Assembly: GCF_009728145.1 (NCBI RefSeq)
Contig: NZ_WOCA01000022.1
Coordinates: 1 to 59,694 of the forward strand
Direction of reading: 5' to 3'
DNA length: 59,694 nucleotides
Source: Ornithinibacillus caprae
GTDB lineage: Bacteria; Bacillota; Bacilli; Bacillales; Amphibacillaceae
This document shows positions 30,712 through 44,008 of this stretch, piece after piece; position 1 is the stretch's first letter; each line of letters starts with the position of its first letter. The translations under genes were made by a program, and so were the position numbers. The notes below the pieces were generated by a model. The model saw only the letters and a program-made list of their open reading frames with translations, was not told where the DNA came from and made no database searches.

Positions 30712-32790
30712 ATGGCTAGAGAGTTCTCCTTGGAAAAGACACGCAATATTGGTATTATGGCACATATCGACGCAGGTAAAACCACTACTACTGAGCGTAT
30801 TCTTTTCTACACAGGACGTATTCACAAAATTGGTGAAACACACGAAGGTGCTTCACAAATGGACTGGATGGAACAAGAGCAAGAGCGTGGAATTACAATT
30901 ACTTCTGCTGCTACAACTGCTCAATGGAAAAACCATCGTATCAACATCATCGATACACCTGGACACGTAGACTTCACAGTTGAGGTTGAACGTTCATTAC
31001 GTGTACTTGATGGTGCGGTAACAGTTCTAGATGCACAATCTGGGGTAGAACCACAAACTGAAACTGTATGGCGTCAAGCGACAACATACGGAGTACCAAG
31101 AATTGTATTCATCAATAAAATGGATAAAATCGGTGCTGACTTCTTGTATTCTACAGGAACATTAAAAGATCGCTTGGGTGCTAATGCACATCCAGTACAG
31201 CTTCCAATTGGAGCTGAAGATGAGTTTGAAGGTATTATTGACCTTATCGACATGGTTGCTTACTTCTATGAAGATGATTTAGGTACACGTGCAGAGGCTC
31301 GTGAAATACCTGCAGAATACAAAGATAAAGCAGAGGAGCTTCGCACAGGACTTGTTGAAGCTGTATCTGAATTAGACGAAGAGCTTATGATGAAGTATCT
31401 TGAAGGAGAGGAAATCTCTAAAGAGGAGCTAAAACAAGCAATTCGTAATGCAACATTAAGTGTTGAATTTTACCCAGTATTCTGTGGTTCAGCATTTAAA
31501 AACAAAGGTGTTCAATTAATGCTTGACGGTGTAATTGATTATCTTCCTGCACCAACTGACGTACCAGCTATTGAAGGTATCGTTCCTGGTACAGAAGAAC
31601 AAGTTACACGTCCATCATCTGATGACGCACCGTTCTCAGCGCTAGCATTTAAAGTTATGACAGACCCATTCGTTGGTAAGTTAACATTCTTCCGCGTATA
31701 CTCTGGAACTTTAGATTCTGGTTCATATGTTAAGAACTCAGTTAAAGATAAGCGTGAACGCGTAGGACGTATCTTACAAATGCACGCTAACTCACGTGAA
31801 GAGATTTCAAGAGTTTACTCTGGAGAGATCGCTGCTGCTGTAGGATTAAAAGATACTTCTACAGGGGACACACTTTGCGATGAGAAAAATCTTGTAATAC
31901 TAGAGTCTATGGAATTCCCTGAACCGGTTATCTCTGTAGCTATTGAGCCAAAAACAAAAGCTGACCAAGATAAAATGGCTATTGCTTTAGGTAAATTAGC
32001 AGAAGAGGATCCAACGTTCAGAACAGAAACAAACCCAGAGACTGGTCAAACAATTATCTCTGGTATGGGTGAATTACACCTTGACATCATTGTTGATCGC
32101 TTGAAGCGTGAATTCAAAGTAGAAGCAAACGTTGGTGCTCCTCAGGTTGCATACCGTGAAACTATCCGTGCCGCTGCTGAAGTCGAAGGTAAATTCGTAC
32201 GTCAGTCTGGTGGTCGTGGACAATATGGTCACGTATGGGTTAAATTCGAACCAAACGAAGAAGGCGCTGGCTTTGAATTTGTTAATAACATTGTTGGTGG
32301 TGTAGTACCACGTGAATACATCCCTTCTGTTGAAAATGGAATTAAAGAAGCAGCAGAAAATGGTATATTGGCTGGCTACCCATTAATCGACTTCAAAGCT
32401 ACATTGTATGATGGAAGCTACCATGATGTCGATTCCAATGAAATGGCATTTAAAGTTGCTGCCTCTATGGCACTTAAAGCAGCTAAAAATAAATGTAACC
32501 CAGCTATCTTAGAACCTATGATGAGAGTCGAGGTTGTAATCCCAGAAGAATACATGGGAGATATTATGGGTGATGTAACTTCACGTCGTGGACGTGTGGA
32601 AGGAATGGAAGCTCGCGGACCTGCGCAAGTAGTTAAAGCATTCGTACCACTTGCTGAAATGTTTGGTTATGCAACTTCATTACGTTCAAACACACAAGGA
32701 CGTGGAACTTATACAATGCATTTTGATCACTATGAAGAAGTACCGAAAAGCATTGCTGAAGAAATTATTAAGAAAAATGCAGGAGAATAA
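30712..32790 (+). CDS. fusA: Elongation factor G
   Basis: A 692-residue translocation GTPase with five domains. G1 is [17 protein letters not shown]2 lies in [13 protein letters not shown]-like sequence, G3 is DTPGHVDFT and G4 is NKMDK. Domain IV (from ~480) with [10 protein letters not shown] mimics the tRNA anticodon arm. GGAAGGAG site before the ATG. The fusidic acid region shows no obvious change. Confidence 0.98.
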   Translation: MAREFSLEKTRNIGIMAHIDAGKTTTTERILFYTGRIHKIGETHEGASQMDWMEQEQERGITITSAATTAQWKNHRINIIDTPGHVDFTVEVERSLRVLDGAVTVLDAQSGVEPQTETVWRQATTYGVPRIVFINKMDKIGADFLYSTGTLKDRLGANAHPVQLPIGAEDEFEGIIDLIDMVAYFYEDDLGTRAEAREIPAEYKDKAEELRTGLVEAVSELDEELMMKYLEGEEISKEELKQAIRNATLSVEFYPVFCGSAFKNKGVQLMLDGVIDYLPAPTDVPAIEGIVPGTEEQVTRPSSDDAPFSALAFKVMTDPFVGKLTFFRVYSGTLDSGSYVKNSVKDKRERVGRILQMHANSREEISRVYSGEIAAAVGLKDTSTGDTLCDEKNLVILESMEFPEPVISVAIEPKTKADQDKMAIALGKLAEEDPTFRTETNPETGQTIISGMGELHLDIIVDRLKREFKVEANVGAPQVAYRETIRAAAEVEGKFVRQSGGRGQYGHVWVKFEPNEEGAGFEFVNNIVGGVVPREYIPSVENGIKEAAENGILAGYPLIDFKATLYDGSYHDVDSNEMAFKVAASMALKAAKNKCNPAILEPMMRVEVVIPEEYMGDIMGDVTSRRGRVEGMEARGPAQVVKAFVPLAEMFGYATSLRSNTQGRGTYTMHFDHYEEVPKSIAEEIIKKNAGE

Positions 32791-32830
32791 TTGATTTTTT
32801 CTTTATTCTCAAGTATAACTTTTATTGTAA

Positions 32831-32863
32831 GCTAAGAAATAACACATGATGTTATTTCTTGGC
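32831..32863 (+). terminator. Hairpin between fusA and tuf
   Basis: GCTAAGAAATAACA pairs with TGTTATTTCTTGGC (14 bp, one T-G pair) around a 5-base loop. No T run follows, so processing or partial attenuation is more likely than full termination; it would let tuf level differ from fusA. Confidence 0.75.
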
Positions 32864-32912
32864 TGTAAATATACTTAAAAAATACTTTCAATTATTTAAG
32901 GAGGAACTATAA

Positions 32913-34103
32913 ATGGCTAAAGAAAAGTTTGATCGCTCGAAAAGTCACGTAAACATTGGAACAATTGGACACGTTGACCATGGTAAAACTACATTAACTG
33001 CTGCAATTACAACTACTTTGCACAAAAAATCTGGTAAAGGTACTGCAATGGCTTATGACCAAATTGATGGTGCTCCAGAAGAAAAAGAGCGTGGAATTAC
33101 AATCGCTACTTCTCACGTAGAATACGAAACTGACAGCCGTCACTATGCGCACGTTGACTGCCCAGGTCACGCTGACTATGTTAAAAACATGATCACTGGT
33201 GCTGCACAAATGGACGGAGCTATCTTAGTAGTATCTGCTGCAGATGGTCCAATGCCACAAACTCGTGAGCACATCTTACTATCTCGTAACGTAGGGGTAC
33301 CTTCAATCGTAGTATTCCTTAACAAAGTAGATATGGTAGATGACGAAGAATTACTAGAACTAGTTGAAATGGAAGTTCGCGATCTATTATCTGAATATGA
33401 CTTCCCTGGTGATGATGTACCAGTAATCAAAGGTTCTGCTCTTAAAGCTCTAGAAGGTGACGCTGACTATGAAGCTAAAATCTTTGAATTAATGGATGCT
33501 GTAGATGAGTACGTTCCAACTCCAGAACGTGACACTGACAAACCATTCATGATGCCAGTTGAGGATGTATTCTCAATCACTGGTCGTGGTACTGTTGCAA
33601 CTGGACGTGTTGAGCGTGGTGAAGTAAGAGTTGGTGATGAAGTTGAAATCATTGGTCTTAATGAAGAAGCTTCTAAAACAACTGTAACTGGTGTTGAAAT
33701 GTTCCGTAAGCTTCTTGACTATGCTGAAGCTGGTGACAACATTGGTGCACTACTACGTGGTGTTGCTCGTGAAGACATCAACCGTGGTCAAGTATTAGCA
33801 AAACCTGGTTCAATTACACCACACACTAACTTCAAAGCTGAAGTTTATGTATTATCAAAAGAAGAAGGTGGACGTCATACTCCATTCTTCGCTAACTATC
33901 GTCCTCAGTTCTACTTCCGTACAACTGACGTAACTGGAGTTATCCAACTTCCAGAAGGAGTAGAAATGGTAATGCCTGGCGATAACATCGAAATGAGTGT
34001 AGAACTTATTTCTCCAATCGCTATCGAAGACGGTACTCGTTTCTCAATCCGTGAGGGTGGACGTACTGTTGGATCAGGCGTTGTAACTACAATCGAAAAA
34101 TAA
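32913..34103 (+). CDS. tuf: Elongation factor Tu
   Basis: A 396-residue GTPase delivering aminoacyl-t[17 protein letters not shown] (P loop), [16 protein letters not shown] (switch I), [12 protein letters not shown] (switch II) and NKVDM are all intact, followed by domains 2 and 3. AAGGAGG precedes the ATG. Codon use is strongly biased, as expected for a highly expressed gene. Last gene of the str operon. Confidence 0.98.
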   Translation: MAKEKFDRSKSHVNIGTIGHVDHGKTTLTAAITTTLHKKSGKGTAMAYDQIDGAPEEKERGITIATSHVEYETDSRHYAHVDCPGHADYVKNMITGAAQMDGAILVVSAADGPMPQTREHILLSRNVGVPSIVVFLNKVDMVDDEELLELVEMEVRDLLSEYDFPGDDVPVIKGSALKALEGDADYEAKIFELMDAVDEYVPTPERDTDKPFMMPVEDVFSITGRGTVATGRVERGEVRVGDEVEIIGLNEEASKTTVTGVEMFRKLLDYAEAGDNIGALLRGVAREDINRGQVLAKPGSITPHTNFKAEVYVLSKEEGGRHTPFFANYRPQFYFRTTDVTGVIQLPEGVEMVMPGDNIEMSVELISPIAIEDGTRFSIREGGRTVGSGVVTTIEK

Positions 34104-34115
34104 GTTTTAACCTAT

Positions 34116-34150
34116 AAAACAGGTAGCTATTCATTAGCTACCTGTTTTTT
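34116..34150 (+). terminator. Terminator of the str operon
   Basis: AAAACAGGTAGCTA / TAGCTACCTGTTTT, a perfect 14-bp stem with a 5-base loop and a T run, just after tuf. Confidence 0.95.
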
Positions 34151-34462
34151 GTATACTAGCTGGTTTGATAGTGAAAGATGATGGTGTGACGTGTGATCTA
34201 GAGTAGTTCCAAACAGGGGTGGGAGAGAATGTTAGCGGAAGGAGGATTTGTTAAATCTAGCGAGCGGATTGTTCTTCTGTTAAGTACGCATTACATATGC
34301 ATGGGAAGCGTTACTATAAACGTAGATTTACTAGGAATAAAGCACAGGATTAAGAGCACAAATCTATTCCATATTAATAGATGATTTACCATATAAGTTG
34401 GAAGCAAAACAGGCTTGTCTATTAGCCACCAAACTTTCCCAACAAAAAAATCCCTACACCCC
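34151..34462. other. Intergenic stretch without a recognisable gene
   Basis: About 310 bases with no coding frame of note. In B. subtilis this position holds ybaC, a hydrolase/peptidase gene; no remnant of it can be recognised here. A string GGGAGAGAATGTTAGCGGAAGGAGG near 34220 resembles ribosome sites but leads to no ORF. Confidence 0.5.
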
Positions 34463-34491
34463 TTGCAATCACTAACAATAGTAAGTATAAT
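34463..34491 (+). promoter_or_regulatory. Upstream candidate promoter of the S10 operon
   Basis: TTGCAA (34463-34468), 17 bases, TATAAT (34486-34491). It is about 70 bases upstream of the second, similar promoter, so the S10 operon may have tandem promoters. Confidence 0.65.
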
Positions 34492-34531
34492 ACATAGATG
34501 TGCAACAAAATAGATTTCCCATAAAAAAGGG

Positions 34532-34999
<468 letters not shown>

Positions 35000-35029
35000 T
35001 TAATGTTTTATTAATAGGAGGTGTAACGG

Positions 35030-35659
35030 ATGACGAAAGGAATCTTAGGTCGTAAAATCGGCATGACTCAGCTATTCTCTGATAATGGTGAATTAATCCC
35101 TGTAACAGTAATTCAAGCTGAGCCAAACGTCGTATTGCAGAAGAAAACATTAGAAAATGATGGTTACGAAGCAGTGCAAATCGGTTTTGCTGATGAAAAG
35201 GAATCACGTTCAAACAAAGCGGAAAAAGGTCATGCTGAAAAAGCAAACACAGCCCCTAAGCGCTACGTTCGTGAAATCCGTGACGCAAATCTTGATGACT
35301 ATGAAGTTGGTCAAGAAGTTAGCGTTGAAGTTTTTCAAGCAGGCGAAAAAGTAGATGTAACAGGAACTTCTAAAGGGAAAGGTTTCCAAGGTGCGATCAA
35401 GCGCCACAACCAACAACGCGGACCTATGTCTCATGGTTCTCATTATCACAGAGCTCCAGGTTCTATGGGTGTAATTGACCCAATGCGCGTATTCCCAGGT
35501 AAAAACCTACCAGGACATATGGGTGCTGAACAAGTAACTATTCAAAACCTTGAAGTTGTAAGTGTAGATGCAGAACGCAATCTATTACTTATCAAAGGTA
35601 ATGTCCCAGGTGCAAAAAAATCAGTCGTTAAAATTGCAAGTGCAATCAAGGCTAACTAA
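35030..35659 (+). CDS. rplC: 50S ribosomal protein L3
   Basis: A 209-residue protein reaching into the peptidyl transferase centre. It begins [16 protein letters not shown]; the central extension has [20 protein letters not shown] and the tip [28 protein letters not shown] precedes the start. Normal length. Confidence 0.98.
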   Translation: MTKGILGRKIGMTQLFSDNGELIPVTVIQAEPNVVLQKKTLENDGYEAVQIGFADEKESRSNKAEKGHAEKANTAPKRYVREIRDANLDDYEVGQEVSVEVFQAGEKVDVTGTSKGKGFQGAIKRHNQQRGPMSHGSHYHRAPGSMGVIDPMRVFPGKNLPGHMGAEQVTIQNLEVVSVDAERNLLLIKGNVPGAKKSVVKIASAIKAN

Positions 35660-35685
35660 TCATATACACGAAGGGAGGATATGTC

Positions 35686-36309
35686 ATGCCTAAAGTAGCA
35701 CTATTTAAACAAGATGGTTCACAAGCTGGAGATGTTGTTTTAAACGAATCTGTTTTCGGTATTGAACCAAACACACATGTATTACATGAAGCGGTAGTTA
35801 TGCAACGTGCATCATTACGTCAAGGTACACATGCAGTAAAAAACCGTTCAGAAGTTAGCGGCGGAGGTCGTAAACCGTGGCGTCAAAAAGGAACTGGACG
35901 TGCTCGTCAAGGTTCTATTCGCTCACCACAATGGGTTGGTGGAGGAACTGTATTTGGTCCAACACCACGCAGCTATAGCTATAAACTACCTAAAAAGGTA
36001 CGTCGTTTAGCGCTTAAATCTGCATTATCTTCTAAAGTGAAAGAAGAAAGTTTAGTTGTTTTAGAGAGCCTATCATTTGATGCTCCAAAAACAAAAGAAG
36101 TTGTAAACATGCTAGCTGCTCTAAATGTGAATGAAAAAGCATTAATCGTTACTGCTGATAAAGATGAAACTATTATCCGTTCAGCAAATAACCTTCAAGG
36201 AGTAAAAGTTCTTACTGTGGAAGAGGTTAACGTACTAGATTTGCTTACGCATGACAAGTTGATCTTAACTAAAGATGCAGCTGAAAAAGCAGGGGAGGTG
36301 CTTGCATAA
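35686..36309 (+). CDS. rplD: 50S ribosomal protein L4
   Basis: A 207-residue protein whose loop lines the exit tunnel. The tunnel loop [19 protein letters not shown] is wild type, with no macrolide-type change evident. Its stop overlaps the rplW start (TAATG). L4 is a known autoregulator of the S10 operon in enterobacteria; this is not demonstrated here. Confidence 0.98.
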   Translation: MPKVALFKQDGSQAGDVVLNESVFGIEPNTHVLHEAVVMQRASLRQGTHAVKNRSEVSGGGRKPWRQKGTGRARQGSIRSPQWVGGGTVFGPTPRSYSYKLPKKVRRLALKSALSSKVKEESLVVLESLSFDAPKTKEVVNMLAALNVNEKALIVTADKDETIIRSANNLQGVKVLTVEEVNVLDLLTHDKLILTKDAAEKAGEVLA

Positions 36310-36596
36310 TGAAAGATGCACGTGATATCATTAAGCGCCCTGTCATCACAGAAAATTCTGCTGACCTAATGGCAGAGAAGAAATACACGTTCGAAGTAAG
36401 TACAAAAGCAAATAAAACTGAAATCAAAGATGCTGTAGAAGAAATCTTTGGTGTTAAAGTTCTAAAAGTAAACACAATGAACCTTAAAGGTAAATTCAAG
36501 CGAATGGGACGTTACGGAGGATTCCGCCCAAATCGCAAAAAAGCTATCGTTCAGCTTTCAGAGGATAGTAAAGATCTAGACTTCTTTGAAGCTTAA
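36309..36596 (+). CDS. rplW: 50S ribosomal protein L23
   Basis: A 95-residue protein at the tunnel exit that docks SRP and trigger factor. [20 protein letters not shown] is typical; the loop [20 protein letters not shown] is intact. GGGGAGGTG ribosome site lies inside the end of rplD, so it is coupled. Confidence 0.97.
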   Translation: MKDARDIIKRPVITENSADLMAEKKYTFEVSTKANKTEIKDAVEEIFGVKVLKVNTMNLKGKFKRMGRYGGFRPNRKKAIVQLSEDSKDLDFFEA

Positions 36597-36625
36597 GAAA
36601 AAGTTATGTGAAGGAGGGAAAAAAG

Positions 36626-37456
36626 ATGGCGATTAAAAAATATAAACCTACCTCGAATGGTAGACGTAATATGTCTGTATCTGATTTTGCTGAAATTACT
36701 ACAGACAAACCAGAAAAATCCCTATTAGCTCCACTAGCAAAACGTGGCGGTCGTAATAACCAAGGGAAATTAACAGTTCGTCATCAAGGTGGCGGTCACA
36801 AGCGTCAATACCGTATTATCGACTTTAAACGCGATAAAGATGGAATACCAGGACGCGTTGCTACGGTTGAGTATGATCCAAACCGTACCGCTAACATTGC
36901 ATTAATTAATTATGTTGATGGTGAAAAGCGTTATATCTTAGCACCTAAAGGATTAAAAGTAGGTCAAGAAATTGAATCTGGTGAAAATGCAGATATCAAA
37001 CTAGGAAATGCATTACCACTTGCAAACATTCCAGTGGGTACAATCATTCACAACATCGAGTTAAAACCTGGTAACGGTGGTCAAATCGCACGTTCTGCAG
37101 GTGCAGAAGCTCAAATTCTTGGACGTGAAGGAAAATACACACTAGTACGTTTAGCATCTGGTGAAGTACGTTTAATTCTTTCAAGTTGCCGTGCTACAAT
37201 CGGTCAAGTTGGAAACATTGAACATGAATTAATTCGAGTTGGTAAAGCAGGACGTTCTCGTTGGAAAGGTATCCGCCCAACTGTACGTGGATCTGTTATG
37301 AACCCGAATGATCACCCACACGGTGGTGGTGAAGGACGCGCTCCAATCGGACGTAAATCACCAATGTCACCATGGGGCAAACCAACACTTGGTTACAAAA
37401 CGCGTAAACGTAATAAAACTACCGATAAATTTATCGTTCGTAAACGCAAAAAATAA
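36626..37456 (+). CDS. rplB: 50S ribosomal protein L2
   Basis: A 276-residue primary rRNA-binding protein needed for subunit joining and peptidyl transfer. The conserved histidine block [20 protein letters not shown] near the C-terminus is intact. The ATG at 36626, eight bases after GGAGGG, gives [15 protein letters not shown]; an upstream GTG overlaps the ribosome site and is rejected. Confidence 0.98.
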   Translation: MAIKKYKPTSNGRRNMSVSDFAEITTDKPEKSLLAPLAKRGGRNNQGKLTVRHQGGGHKRQYRIIDFKRDKDGIPGRVATVEYDPNRTANIALINYVDGEKRYILAPKGLKVGQEIESGENADIKLGNALPLANIPVGTIIHNIELKPGNGGQIARSAGAEAQILGREGKYTLVRLASGEVRLILSSCRATIGQVGNIEHELIRVGKAGRSRWKGIRPTVRGSVMNPNDHPHGGGEGRAPIGRKSPMSPWGKPTLGYKTRKRNKTTDKFIVRKRKK

Positions 37457-37513
37457 TCGTATTTTCGATTGGACAATTTGTCCTGTCTCTTAACTCTGAA
37501 AGGAGGTTTATCC

Positions 37514-37792
37514 ATGGGTCGTAGCTTGAAAAAAGGACCTTTCGCTGATGATCATCTATTGAAAAAGATCGATCAGCTTAACGAATCCGATAAGAAACAA
37601 GTAATTAAAACTTGGTCTCGTCGTTCAACAATTTTTCCAACGTTTGTAGGTCATACAATCGCTGTATATGATGGTCGTAAACATGTACCGGTTTATGTTA
37701 CTGAAGACATGGTTGGACATAAATTAGGTGAATTCGCGCCAACCCGTACGTATAAAGGGCACGCTGCCGATGATAAGAAAACAAAACGCTAA
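37514..37792 (+). CDS. rpsS: 30S ribosomal protein S19
   Basis: A 92-residue head protein near the A site finger. It begins [18 protein letters not shown] and ends in a basic [12 protein letters not shown] tail. The ATG at 37514 follows AGGAGG by seven bases; the upstream ORF extension at 37469 is unrelated to S19. Confidence 0.98.
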   Translation: MGRSLKKGPFADDHLLKKIDQLNESDKKQVIKTWSRRSTIFPTFVGHTIAVYDGRKHVPVYVTEDMVGHKLGEFAPTRTYKGHAADDKKTKR

Positions 37793-37811
37793 TGAGAGGA
37801 GGCACTAAAGT

Positions 37812-38153
37812 ATGCAAGCTAAAGCCGTAGCGAAATCAGTTCGCATTGCTCCTCGTAAAGTACGATTAGTCGTTGATTTAATTCGAGGAAAAGACGTTGG
37901 TGAAGCAATTGCTATATTACGCCATACACAACGCGGTGCTTCTCCAGTCGTAGAAAAGGTATTAAACTCTGCTGTTGCTAACGCAGAACACAACTACGAA
38001 ATGGATCCGGATAATTTAGTTATTTCCGAAGCATTTGTAAATGAAGGTGCAACATTGAAACGTTTCCGTCCACGCGCACAAGGACGTGCAAGCAGAATTA
38101 ATAAGCGCACTAGCCACATTACAGTAGTGGTAACAGAAAAGAAGGAGGGATAG
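37812..38153 (+). CDS. rplV: 50S ribosomal protein L22
   Basis: A 113-residue tunnel protein. The beta-hairpin loop has [20 protein letters not shown], matching wild-type Gram-positive L22. GAGGAGG ribosome site. The rpsC start lies three bases after its stop. Confidence 0.98.
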   Translation: MQAKAVAKSVRIAPRKVRLVVDLIRGKDVGEAIAILRHTQRGASPVVEKVLNSAVANAEHNYEMDPDNLVISEAFVNEGATLKRFRPRAQGRASRINKRTSHITVVVTEKKEG

Positions 38154-38156
38154 TCA

Positions 38157-38798
38157 GTGGGTCAAAAAGTAAATCCAACCGGTCTTCGCGTCGGTATCAT
38201 TAAAGACTGGGAGTCAAAATGGTATGCGGGCAAAGACTATGCAGACTTACTACACGAAGATATCAAAATTAGAGAATATCTTGAAAACCGCTTAAAAACA
38301 GCTGCTGTTTCTTCTATTGAAATCGAACGTGCAGCAAACCGTGTAAACATTACTATTCATACTGGTAAGCCTGGTATGGTAATTGGTAAAGGCGGTTCTG
38401 AAGTAGAAGCTCTACGTAAATCATTAAATAGTTTGACTGGCAAACGTGTTCACATTAACATCGTAGAAATCAAGAAAGTAGACCTTGACGCTACACTAGT
38501 TGCTGAGAACATTGCTCGTCAATTAGAAAACCGTATTTCATTCCGTCGTGCACAAAAACAAGCAATTCAACGTGCGATGCGCGCTGGTGCGAAAGGAATT
38601 AAAACACAAGTTTCCGGACGTCTTGGCGGAGCAGATATCGCTCGTGCGGAACATTATAGTGAAGGTACAGTACCACTACACACATTGCGTGCTGACATCG
38701 ATTACGCTACAGCAGAAGCAGACACAACTTATGGTAAATTAGGTGTCAAAGTGTGGATCTATCGTGGTGAAGTCCTTCCAACTAAAAACAACAATTAA
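38157..38798 (+). CDS. rpsC: 30S ribosomal protein S3
   Basis: A 213-residue protein at the mRNA entry channel. GTG start giving [20 protein letters not shown]. The KH domain carries [19 protein letters not shown], and the C-terminal domain ends EVLPTKNNN. Slightly shorter C-terminal tail than in B. subtilis. Confidence 0.98.
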   Translation: MGQKVNPTGLRVGIIKDWESKWYAGKDYADLLHEDIKIREYLENRLKTAAVSSIEIERAANRVNITIHTGKPGMVIGKGGSEVEALRKSLNSLTGKRVHINIVEIKKVDLDATLVAENIARQLENRISFRRAQKQAIQRAMRAGAKGIKTQVSGRLGGADIARAEHYSEGTVPLHTLRADIDYATAEADTTYGKLGVKVWIYRGEVLPTKNNN

Positions 38799-39441
<643 letters not shown>

Positions 39442-39464
39442 TAATGAGAGGAGGTTAGCCTCAA

Positions 39465-39728
39465 ATGACAGAACGTAATGATCGTAAAGTATACACAGGC
39501 CGTGTTGTTTCAGATAAAATGGATAAAACTATCACTGTTTTAGTTGAAACATATAAATTCCACAAACTATACGGTAAACGTGTTAAGTATTCTAAAAAAT
39601 TCAAAGCTCATGATGAAAACAACCAAGCAAAAACTGGTGATGTTGTTCGCATCATGGAAACTCGTCCGCTATCAGCAACTAAGCGTTTCCGTCTAGTTGA
39701 AGTCGTTGAAGAAGCGGTAATTATATAA
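39465..39728 (+). CDS. rpsQ: 30S ribosomal protein S17
   Basis: An 87-residue OB-fold primary 16S rRNA binder. Contains [20 protein letters not shown] and [25 protein letters not shown] ribosome site. Gene order rpmC-rpsQ-rplN is the universal one. Confidence 0.98.
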   Translation: MTERNDRKVYTGRVVSDKMDKTITVLVETYKFHKLYGKRVKYSKKFKAHDENNQAKTGDVVRIMETRPLSATKRFRLVEVVEEAVII

Positions 39729-39731
39729 TAA

Positions 39732-40139
<408 letters not shown>

Positions 40140-40300
40140 GTGAGAGTAAAAAGGAAGATGAAAAGGACCGAGAAGTTCGAGGCAGCGTAGCTTTGAGTAG
40201 CGGAACGTATACAGTTAATACGTGAGCAACGGAAAAGCAAGCTAACGAAGAAATTCGATGTGTCATTTTCACCGGACTTTTATACAACCACTATAAGCAC
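40140..40300 (+). repeat. Hairpin-forming dispersed repeat inside the spc operon
   Basis: Between rplN and rplX is a block that resembles an intergenic element I recognise from many Bacillaceae genomes (consensus-like pieces GCAGCGTAGC, GAGTAGCGGAACGTAT, ATACGTGAGCAACGG and TCACCGGACTTTTATACAACC-type end). It folds around ACGTAT (40205-40210) / ATACGT (40218-40223), with outer pairing TGAAAA (40159-40164) / TTTTCA (40266-40271) and GCTTT / AAAGC. No reading frame in it looks coding. It is cotranscribed with the operon. Confidence 0.7.
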
Positions 40301-40334
40301 TAATTGAAAAGCCTTGTAAGGAGGTGCGTCAAGC

Positions 40335-40646
40335 ATGCATGTAAAAAAAGGTGATAAAGTAAAAGTAATTTCCGGTAAAGACCGTGGGAAACAAGGTACA
40401 GTTTTAGAAGCTTACCCAAAAAAGGAACGTGTCCTAGTAGAAGGAATTAACATGGTTAAAAAACACGCGAAACCTTCGCAGGATAATCCACAAGGCGGTA
40501 TTCTTAATCAAGAAGCGCCAATCCATGTTTCTAATGTAATGCCAGTAGATCCTAAATCCGGTGAACCAACTCGTGTTGGCTATGAAGTACGTGATGGAAA
40601 GAAAGTCCGCATCGCTAAAAAATCCGGTGAAGCATTAGATAAATAA
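40335..40646 (+). CDS. rplX: 50S ribosomal protein L24
   Basis: A 103-residue KOW protein that starts 50S assembly. [20 protein letters not shown] and the basic loop are present. GGAGGTG ribosome site after the inserted repeat element. Confidence 0.97.
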   Translation: MHVKKGDKVKVISGKDRGKQGTVLEAYPKKERVLVEGINMVKKHAKPSQDNPQGGILNQEAPIHVSNVMPVDPKSGEPTRVGYEVRDGKKVRIAKKSGEALDK

Positions 40647-40672
40647 TTTAGCGACGAAAGGAGGGCGACATG

Positions 40673-41212
40673 ATGAATCAATTAAAACAAAAATACCAAG
40701 ATGAAATAGTACCATCTTTAATGAATAAATTTGAATATAAATCAGTTATGGAAGTGCCTGGTGTTGAAAAGATCGTTATTAACATGGGTGTTGGTGACGC
40801 AGTTCAAAACTCAAAAGCACTAGATAACGCAGTCGAAGAACTATCTTTGATTTCTGGTCAAAAGCCAATGGTTACGCGCGCTAAGAAGTCGATCGCTGGA
40901 TTCCGTCTTCGTGAGGGAATGCCGATTGGTGCAAAAGTTACCCTTCGTGGTGAGCGTATGTACGAATTCCTACAAAAGCTAATCGCGGTATCACTTCCAC
41001 GTGTACGTGACTTCCGTGGTATTTCTAAAAAAGCTTTTGATGGTCGTGGTAACTACACATTAGGTGTAAAAGAACAACTGATTTTCCCAGAAATTAATTA
41101 TGATAAAGTAAGTAAAATTCGCGGTATGGATATTGTAGTTGTAACTACTGCTAATACTGACGAAGAAGCACGTGAACTTTTAGCTCAGCTAGGCATGCCT
41201 TTCCAAAAATAA
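40673..41212 (+). CDS. rplE: 50S ribosomal protein L5
   Basis: A 179-residue 5S rRNA-binding protein. [40 protein letters not shown] and the C-terminal [20 protein letters not shown] are conserved. The second of two ATG codons (40673) is preferred: it is seven bases from GGAGGG and gives the usual MN start. Confidence 0.97.
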   Translation: MNQLKQKYQDEIVPSLMNKFEYKSVMEVPGVEKIVINMGVGDAVQNSKALDNAVEELSLISGQKPMVTRAKKSIAGFRLREGMPIGAKVTLRGERMYEFLQKLIAVSLPRVRDFRGISKKAFDGRGNYTLGVKEQLIFPEINYDKVSKIRGMDIVVVTTANTDEEARELLAQLGMPFQK

Positions 41213-41217
41213 GCTAA

Positions 41218-41427
<210 letters not shown>

Positions 41428-41456
41428 ACCCCGATTTGGGAAGGAGGTAATTAGTA

Positions 41457-41855
41457 ATGGTTATGACAGATCCAATCGCAGATATGCTAACTCGTATTCG
41501 TAATGCAAACATGGTTAAACATGAAAAATTAGAGCTTCCAGCTTCTAAAATGAAAAAAGAGGTTGCAGATATCCTTAAACGAGAAGGCTTTGTACGTGAT
41601 TATGAAGTAATTGAAGATAACAAACAAGGCGTTCTGCGTATTTTCCTTAAGTACGGTGCAAACGAAGAACGAGTAATTACAGGAATCAAACGTATCAGTA
41701 AACCAGGACTACGCGTATACGCTAAAGCTGATGAAGTACCACGTGTACTTAATGGTTTAGGTATCGCGATCGTATCAACTTCTAAAGGTGTACTTTCTGA
41801 TAAAGAAGCACGCTCTCAAGCAGTTGGTGGCGAAGTTCTAGCTTACGTTTGGTAA
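41457..41855 (+). CDS. rpsH: 30S ribosomal protein S8
   Basis: A 132-residue 16S rRNA binder and, in enterobacteria, spc operon repressor. [18 protein letters not shown] and the C-terminal [19 protein letters not shown] are conserved. AAGGAGG lies before the start. Confidence 0.98.
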   Translation: MVMTDPIADMLTRIRNANMVKHEKLELPASKMKKEVADILKREGFVRDYEVIEDNKQGVLRIFLKYGANEERVITGIKRISKPGLRVYAKADEVPRVLNGLGIAIVSTSKGVLSDKEARSQAVGGEVLAYVW

Positions 41856-41884
41856 TTAACATTTATTAAGAGGAGGTGCATCGA

Positions 41885-42421
41885 ATGTCTCGTATAGGAC
41901 TTAAACCAATTGAAATTCCAAGTGGTGTAGAAGTAAAACTTGACGGAACTACTGTTACTGTAAAAGGCCCTAAAGGTGAATTAACTAGAAACTTTAGTAG
42001 CGAAATGAAAATCGTAATTGAAGATAATACAGTTACAGTTGAACGTCCTAGTGATCACAAAGAACATCGTTCATTACATGGAACTACTCGCAGCCTGATC
42101 GCCAACATGGTTGAAGGAGTTTCCAAGGGATTTGAAAAACAACTTGAAATCATCGGTGTTGGATATCGTGCACAAAAGCAAGGTAATAAAGTAGTTATCA
42201 ACGCTGGTTATTCACACCCAGTTGAAATCGATCCAATCGAAGGTATCGAAATTGAAGTACCTAAAAACACAAACGTTGTTGTTAAAGGTATTGATAAAGA
42301 AAAAGTTGGTGCTGTTGCTGCAAACATCAGAGCGATCAGACCACCAGAGCCGTATAAAGGTAAAGGTATTCGTTACGCTAATGAATATGTACGACGTAAA
42401 GAAGGTAAAACTGCTAAGTAA
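41885..42421 (+). CDS. rplF: 50S ribosomal protein L6
   Basis: A 178-residue two-domain protein near the sarcin-ricin loop. [17 protein letters not shown] and the C-terminal [20 protein letters not shown] are conserved. ATG at 41885 follows AGGAGG; the upstream GTG at 41876 is rejected. Confidence 0.97.
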   Translation: MSRIGLKPIEIPSGVEVKLDGTTVTVKGPKGELTRNFSSEMKIVIEDNTVTVERPSDHKEHRSLHGTTRSLIANMVEGVSKGFEKQLEIIGVGYRAQKQGNKVVINAGYSHPVEIDPIEGIEIEVPKNTNVVVKGIDKEKVGAVAANIRAIRPPEPYKGKGIRYANEYVRRKEGKTAK

Positions 42422-42451
42422 GGCTAGTTAGGCGAGAAAGGAGTGACCTAA

Positions 42452-42814
42452 ATGATCACAAAACCTGACAAAAATGTTGCACGTAAAAGAAGACATGCAC
42501 GTGTTCGCAAAAATCTTGTTGGAACTACGGAGCGTCCTCGTTTAAACGTGTATCGTTCAAATAAACACATTTACGCACAATTAATTGATGATACTAATGG
42601 TTCAACATTAGTAAGTGCATCTACAGTAGATAAAGAACTAAGTGTTGAGTCTACTGGTAGTGTAGAAGCTGCTACAAAAGTCGGTGAATTAGTTGCAAAA
42701 CGTGCCCAAGATAAAGGTTACAAATCAGTTGTATTCGATCGCGGAGGCTACCTTTATCATGGACGTGTAAAAGCTTTAGCAGATGCTGCCCGCGAGGCAG
42801 GTCTTGAATTTTAA
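42452..42814 (+). CDS. rplR: 50S ribosomal protein L18
   Basis: A 120-residue 5S rRNA-binding protein. [20 protein letters not shown] at the N-terminus and [20 protein letters not shown] at the C-terminus. Works with L5. GAAAGGAG site. Confidence 0.97.
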   Translation: MITKPDKNVARKRRHARVRKNLVGTTERPRLNVYRSNKHIYAQLIDDTNGSTLVSASTVDKELSVESTGSVEAATKVGELVAKRAQDKGYKSVVFDRGGYLYHGRVKALADAAREAGLEF

Positions 42815-42837
42815 TCGATAAAGGAGGGAAACCTTAC

Positions 42838-43341
42838 ATGAAAAAAATGATTGATCCGAACAAATTAGATCTTGAAGAACGTGTTGTAGCGGTCAACCGT
42901 GTAGCTAAAGTAGTTAAAGGTGGACGTCGTTTCCGTTTTGCTGCATTAGTGGTTGTCGGCGATAAAAACGGTCACGTAGGTTTTGGTACTGGTAAGGCAC
43001 AAGAAGTACCAGATGCTATCAAAAAAGCAGTTGACGACGCGAAGAAGAACTTAATCGAAGTACCTATCGTAGGAACAACAATTCCACACGAAATTCATGG
43101 CCAATTCGGTTCTGGTAACGTACTAATGAAACCAGCTTCTGAAGGTACTGGGGTTATCTCAGGTGGACCAGTTCGTGCGGTACTAGAGTTAGCTGGTGTA
43201 GGTGACATCTTAACGAAATCACTTGGTGCAAACACGCCAATTAACATGATTCGTGCAACAATCAATGGTTTAACAAACTTAAAACGTGCAGAGGACGTAG
43301 CAAAACTACGTGGAAAGTCTGTAGAAGAACTGTTAGGATAA
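42838..43341 (+). CDS. rpsE: 30S ribosomal protein S5
   Basis: A 167-residue protein at the mRNA channel and decoding region. [20 protein letters not shown] includes the loop where spectinomycin resistance changes arise; it looks wild type. [19 protein letters not shown] follows. GGAGGG precedes the start. Confidence 0.98.
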   Translation: MKKMIDPNKLDLEERVVAVNRVAKVVKGGRRFRFAALVVVGDKNGHVGFGTGKAQEVPDAIKKAVDDAKKNLIEVPIVGTTIPHEIHGQFGSGNVLMKPASEGTGVISGGPVRAVLELAGVGDILTKSLGANTPINMIRATINGLTNLKRAEDVAKLRGKSVEELLG

Positions 43342-43354
43342 GGAGGGAAACATT

Positions 43355-43537
43355 ATGTCTAAAAAATTAGAAATCACCCTCACTCGTAGTGTAATTGGAT
43401 CAAAGGAAAAACAAGTTAAGACGGTTCAGGCACTAGGATTAAAAAAGATTCGTCAAACCGTAGTTCTTGAGGATACTGAAGCTGTTCGTGGAATGGTTAA
43501 CAAAGTATCTCATCTAGTATCGGTTAAAGAAGTTTAA
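43355..43537 (+). CDS. rpmD: 50S ribosomal protein L30
   Basis: A 60-residue small protein. [19 protein letters not shown] and the [20 protein letters not shown] motif are diagnostic. GGAGGG site; 31 bases precede rplO. Confidence 0.97.
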   Translation: MSKKLEITLTRSVIGSKEKQVKTVQALGLKKIRQTVVLEDTEAVRGMVNKVSHLVSVKEV

Positions 43538-43568
43538 TAAATACAAAGCGTAAAGAGGAGGTGCTCGC

Positions 43569-44008
43569 ATGAAACTTCATGAATTGAAGGCATCAGAAGG
43601 AACTCGCAAAAATCGTAATCGTGTAGGTCGTGGTACGTCATCTGGTAATGGTAAAACATCTGGTAGAGGACATAAAGGACAAAATGCACGTTCAGGCGGA
43701 GGCACACGTCCAGGTTTCGAAGGTGGCCAAATGCCATTATTCCAACGTCTACCGAAACGTGGTTTCACAAACATTCACCGTAAAGAATTTGCTATTGTTA
43801 ACTTAGATGCACTAAATCGTTTTGAAGACGGCACAGAAATTACACCTGAGCTCTTACTTGAAGAAGGTGTCGTATCGAACCTAAAAGCTGGTCTTAAAGT
43901 ACTTGGTAATGGTTCTATCGAAAAGAAACTTACAGTAAAAGCTCATAAGTTCTCTGCTTCAGCTAAAGAAGCTATCGAAGCAGCGGGCGGTAAAGTAGAG
44001 GTGATCTA

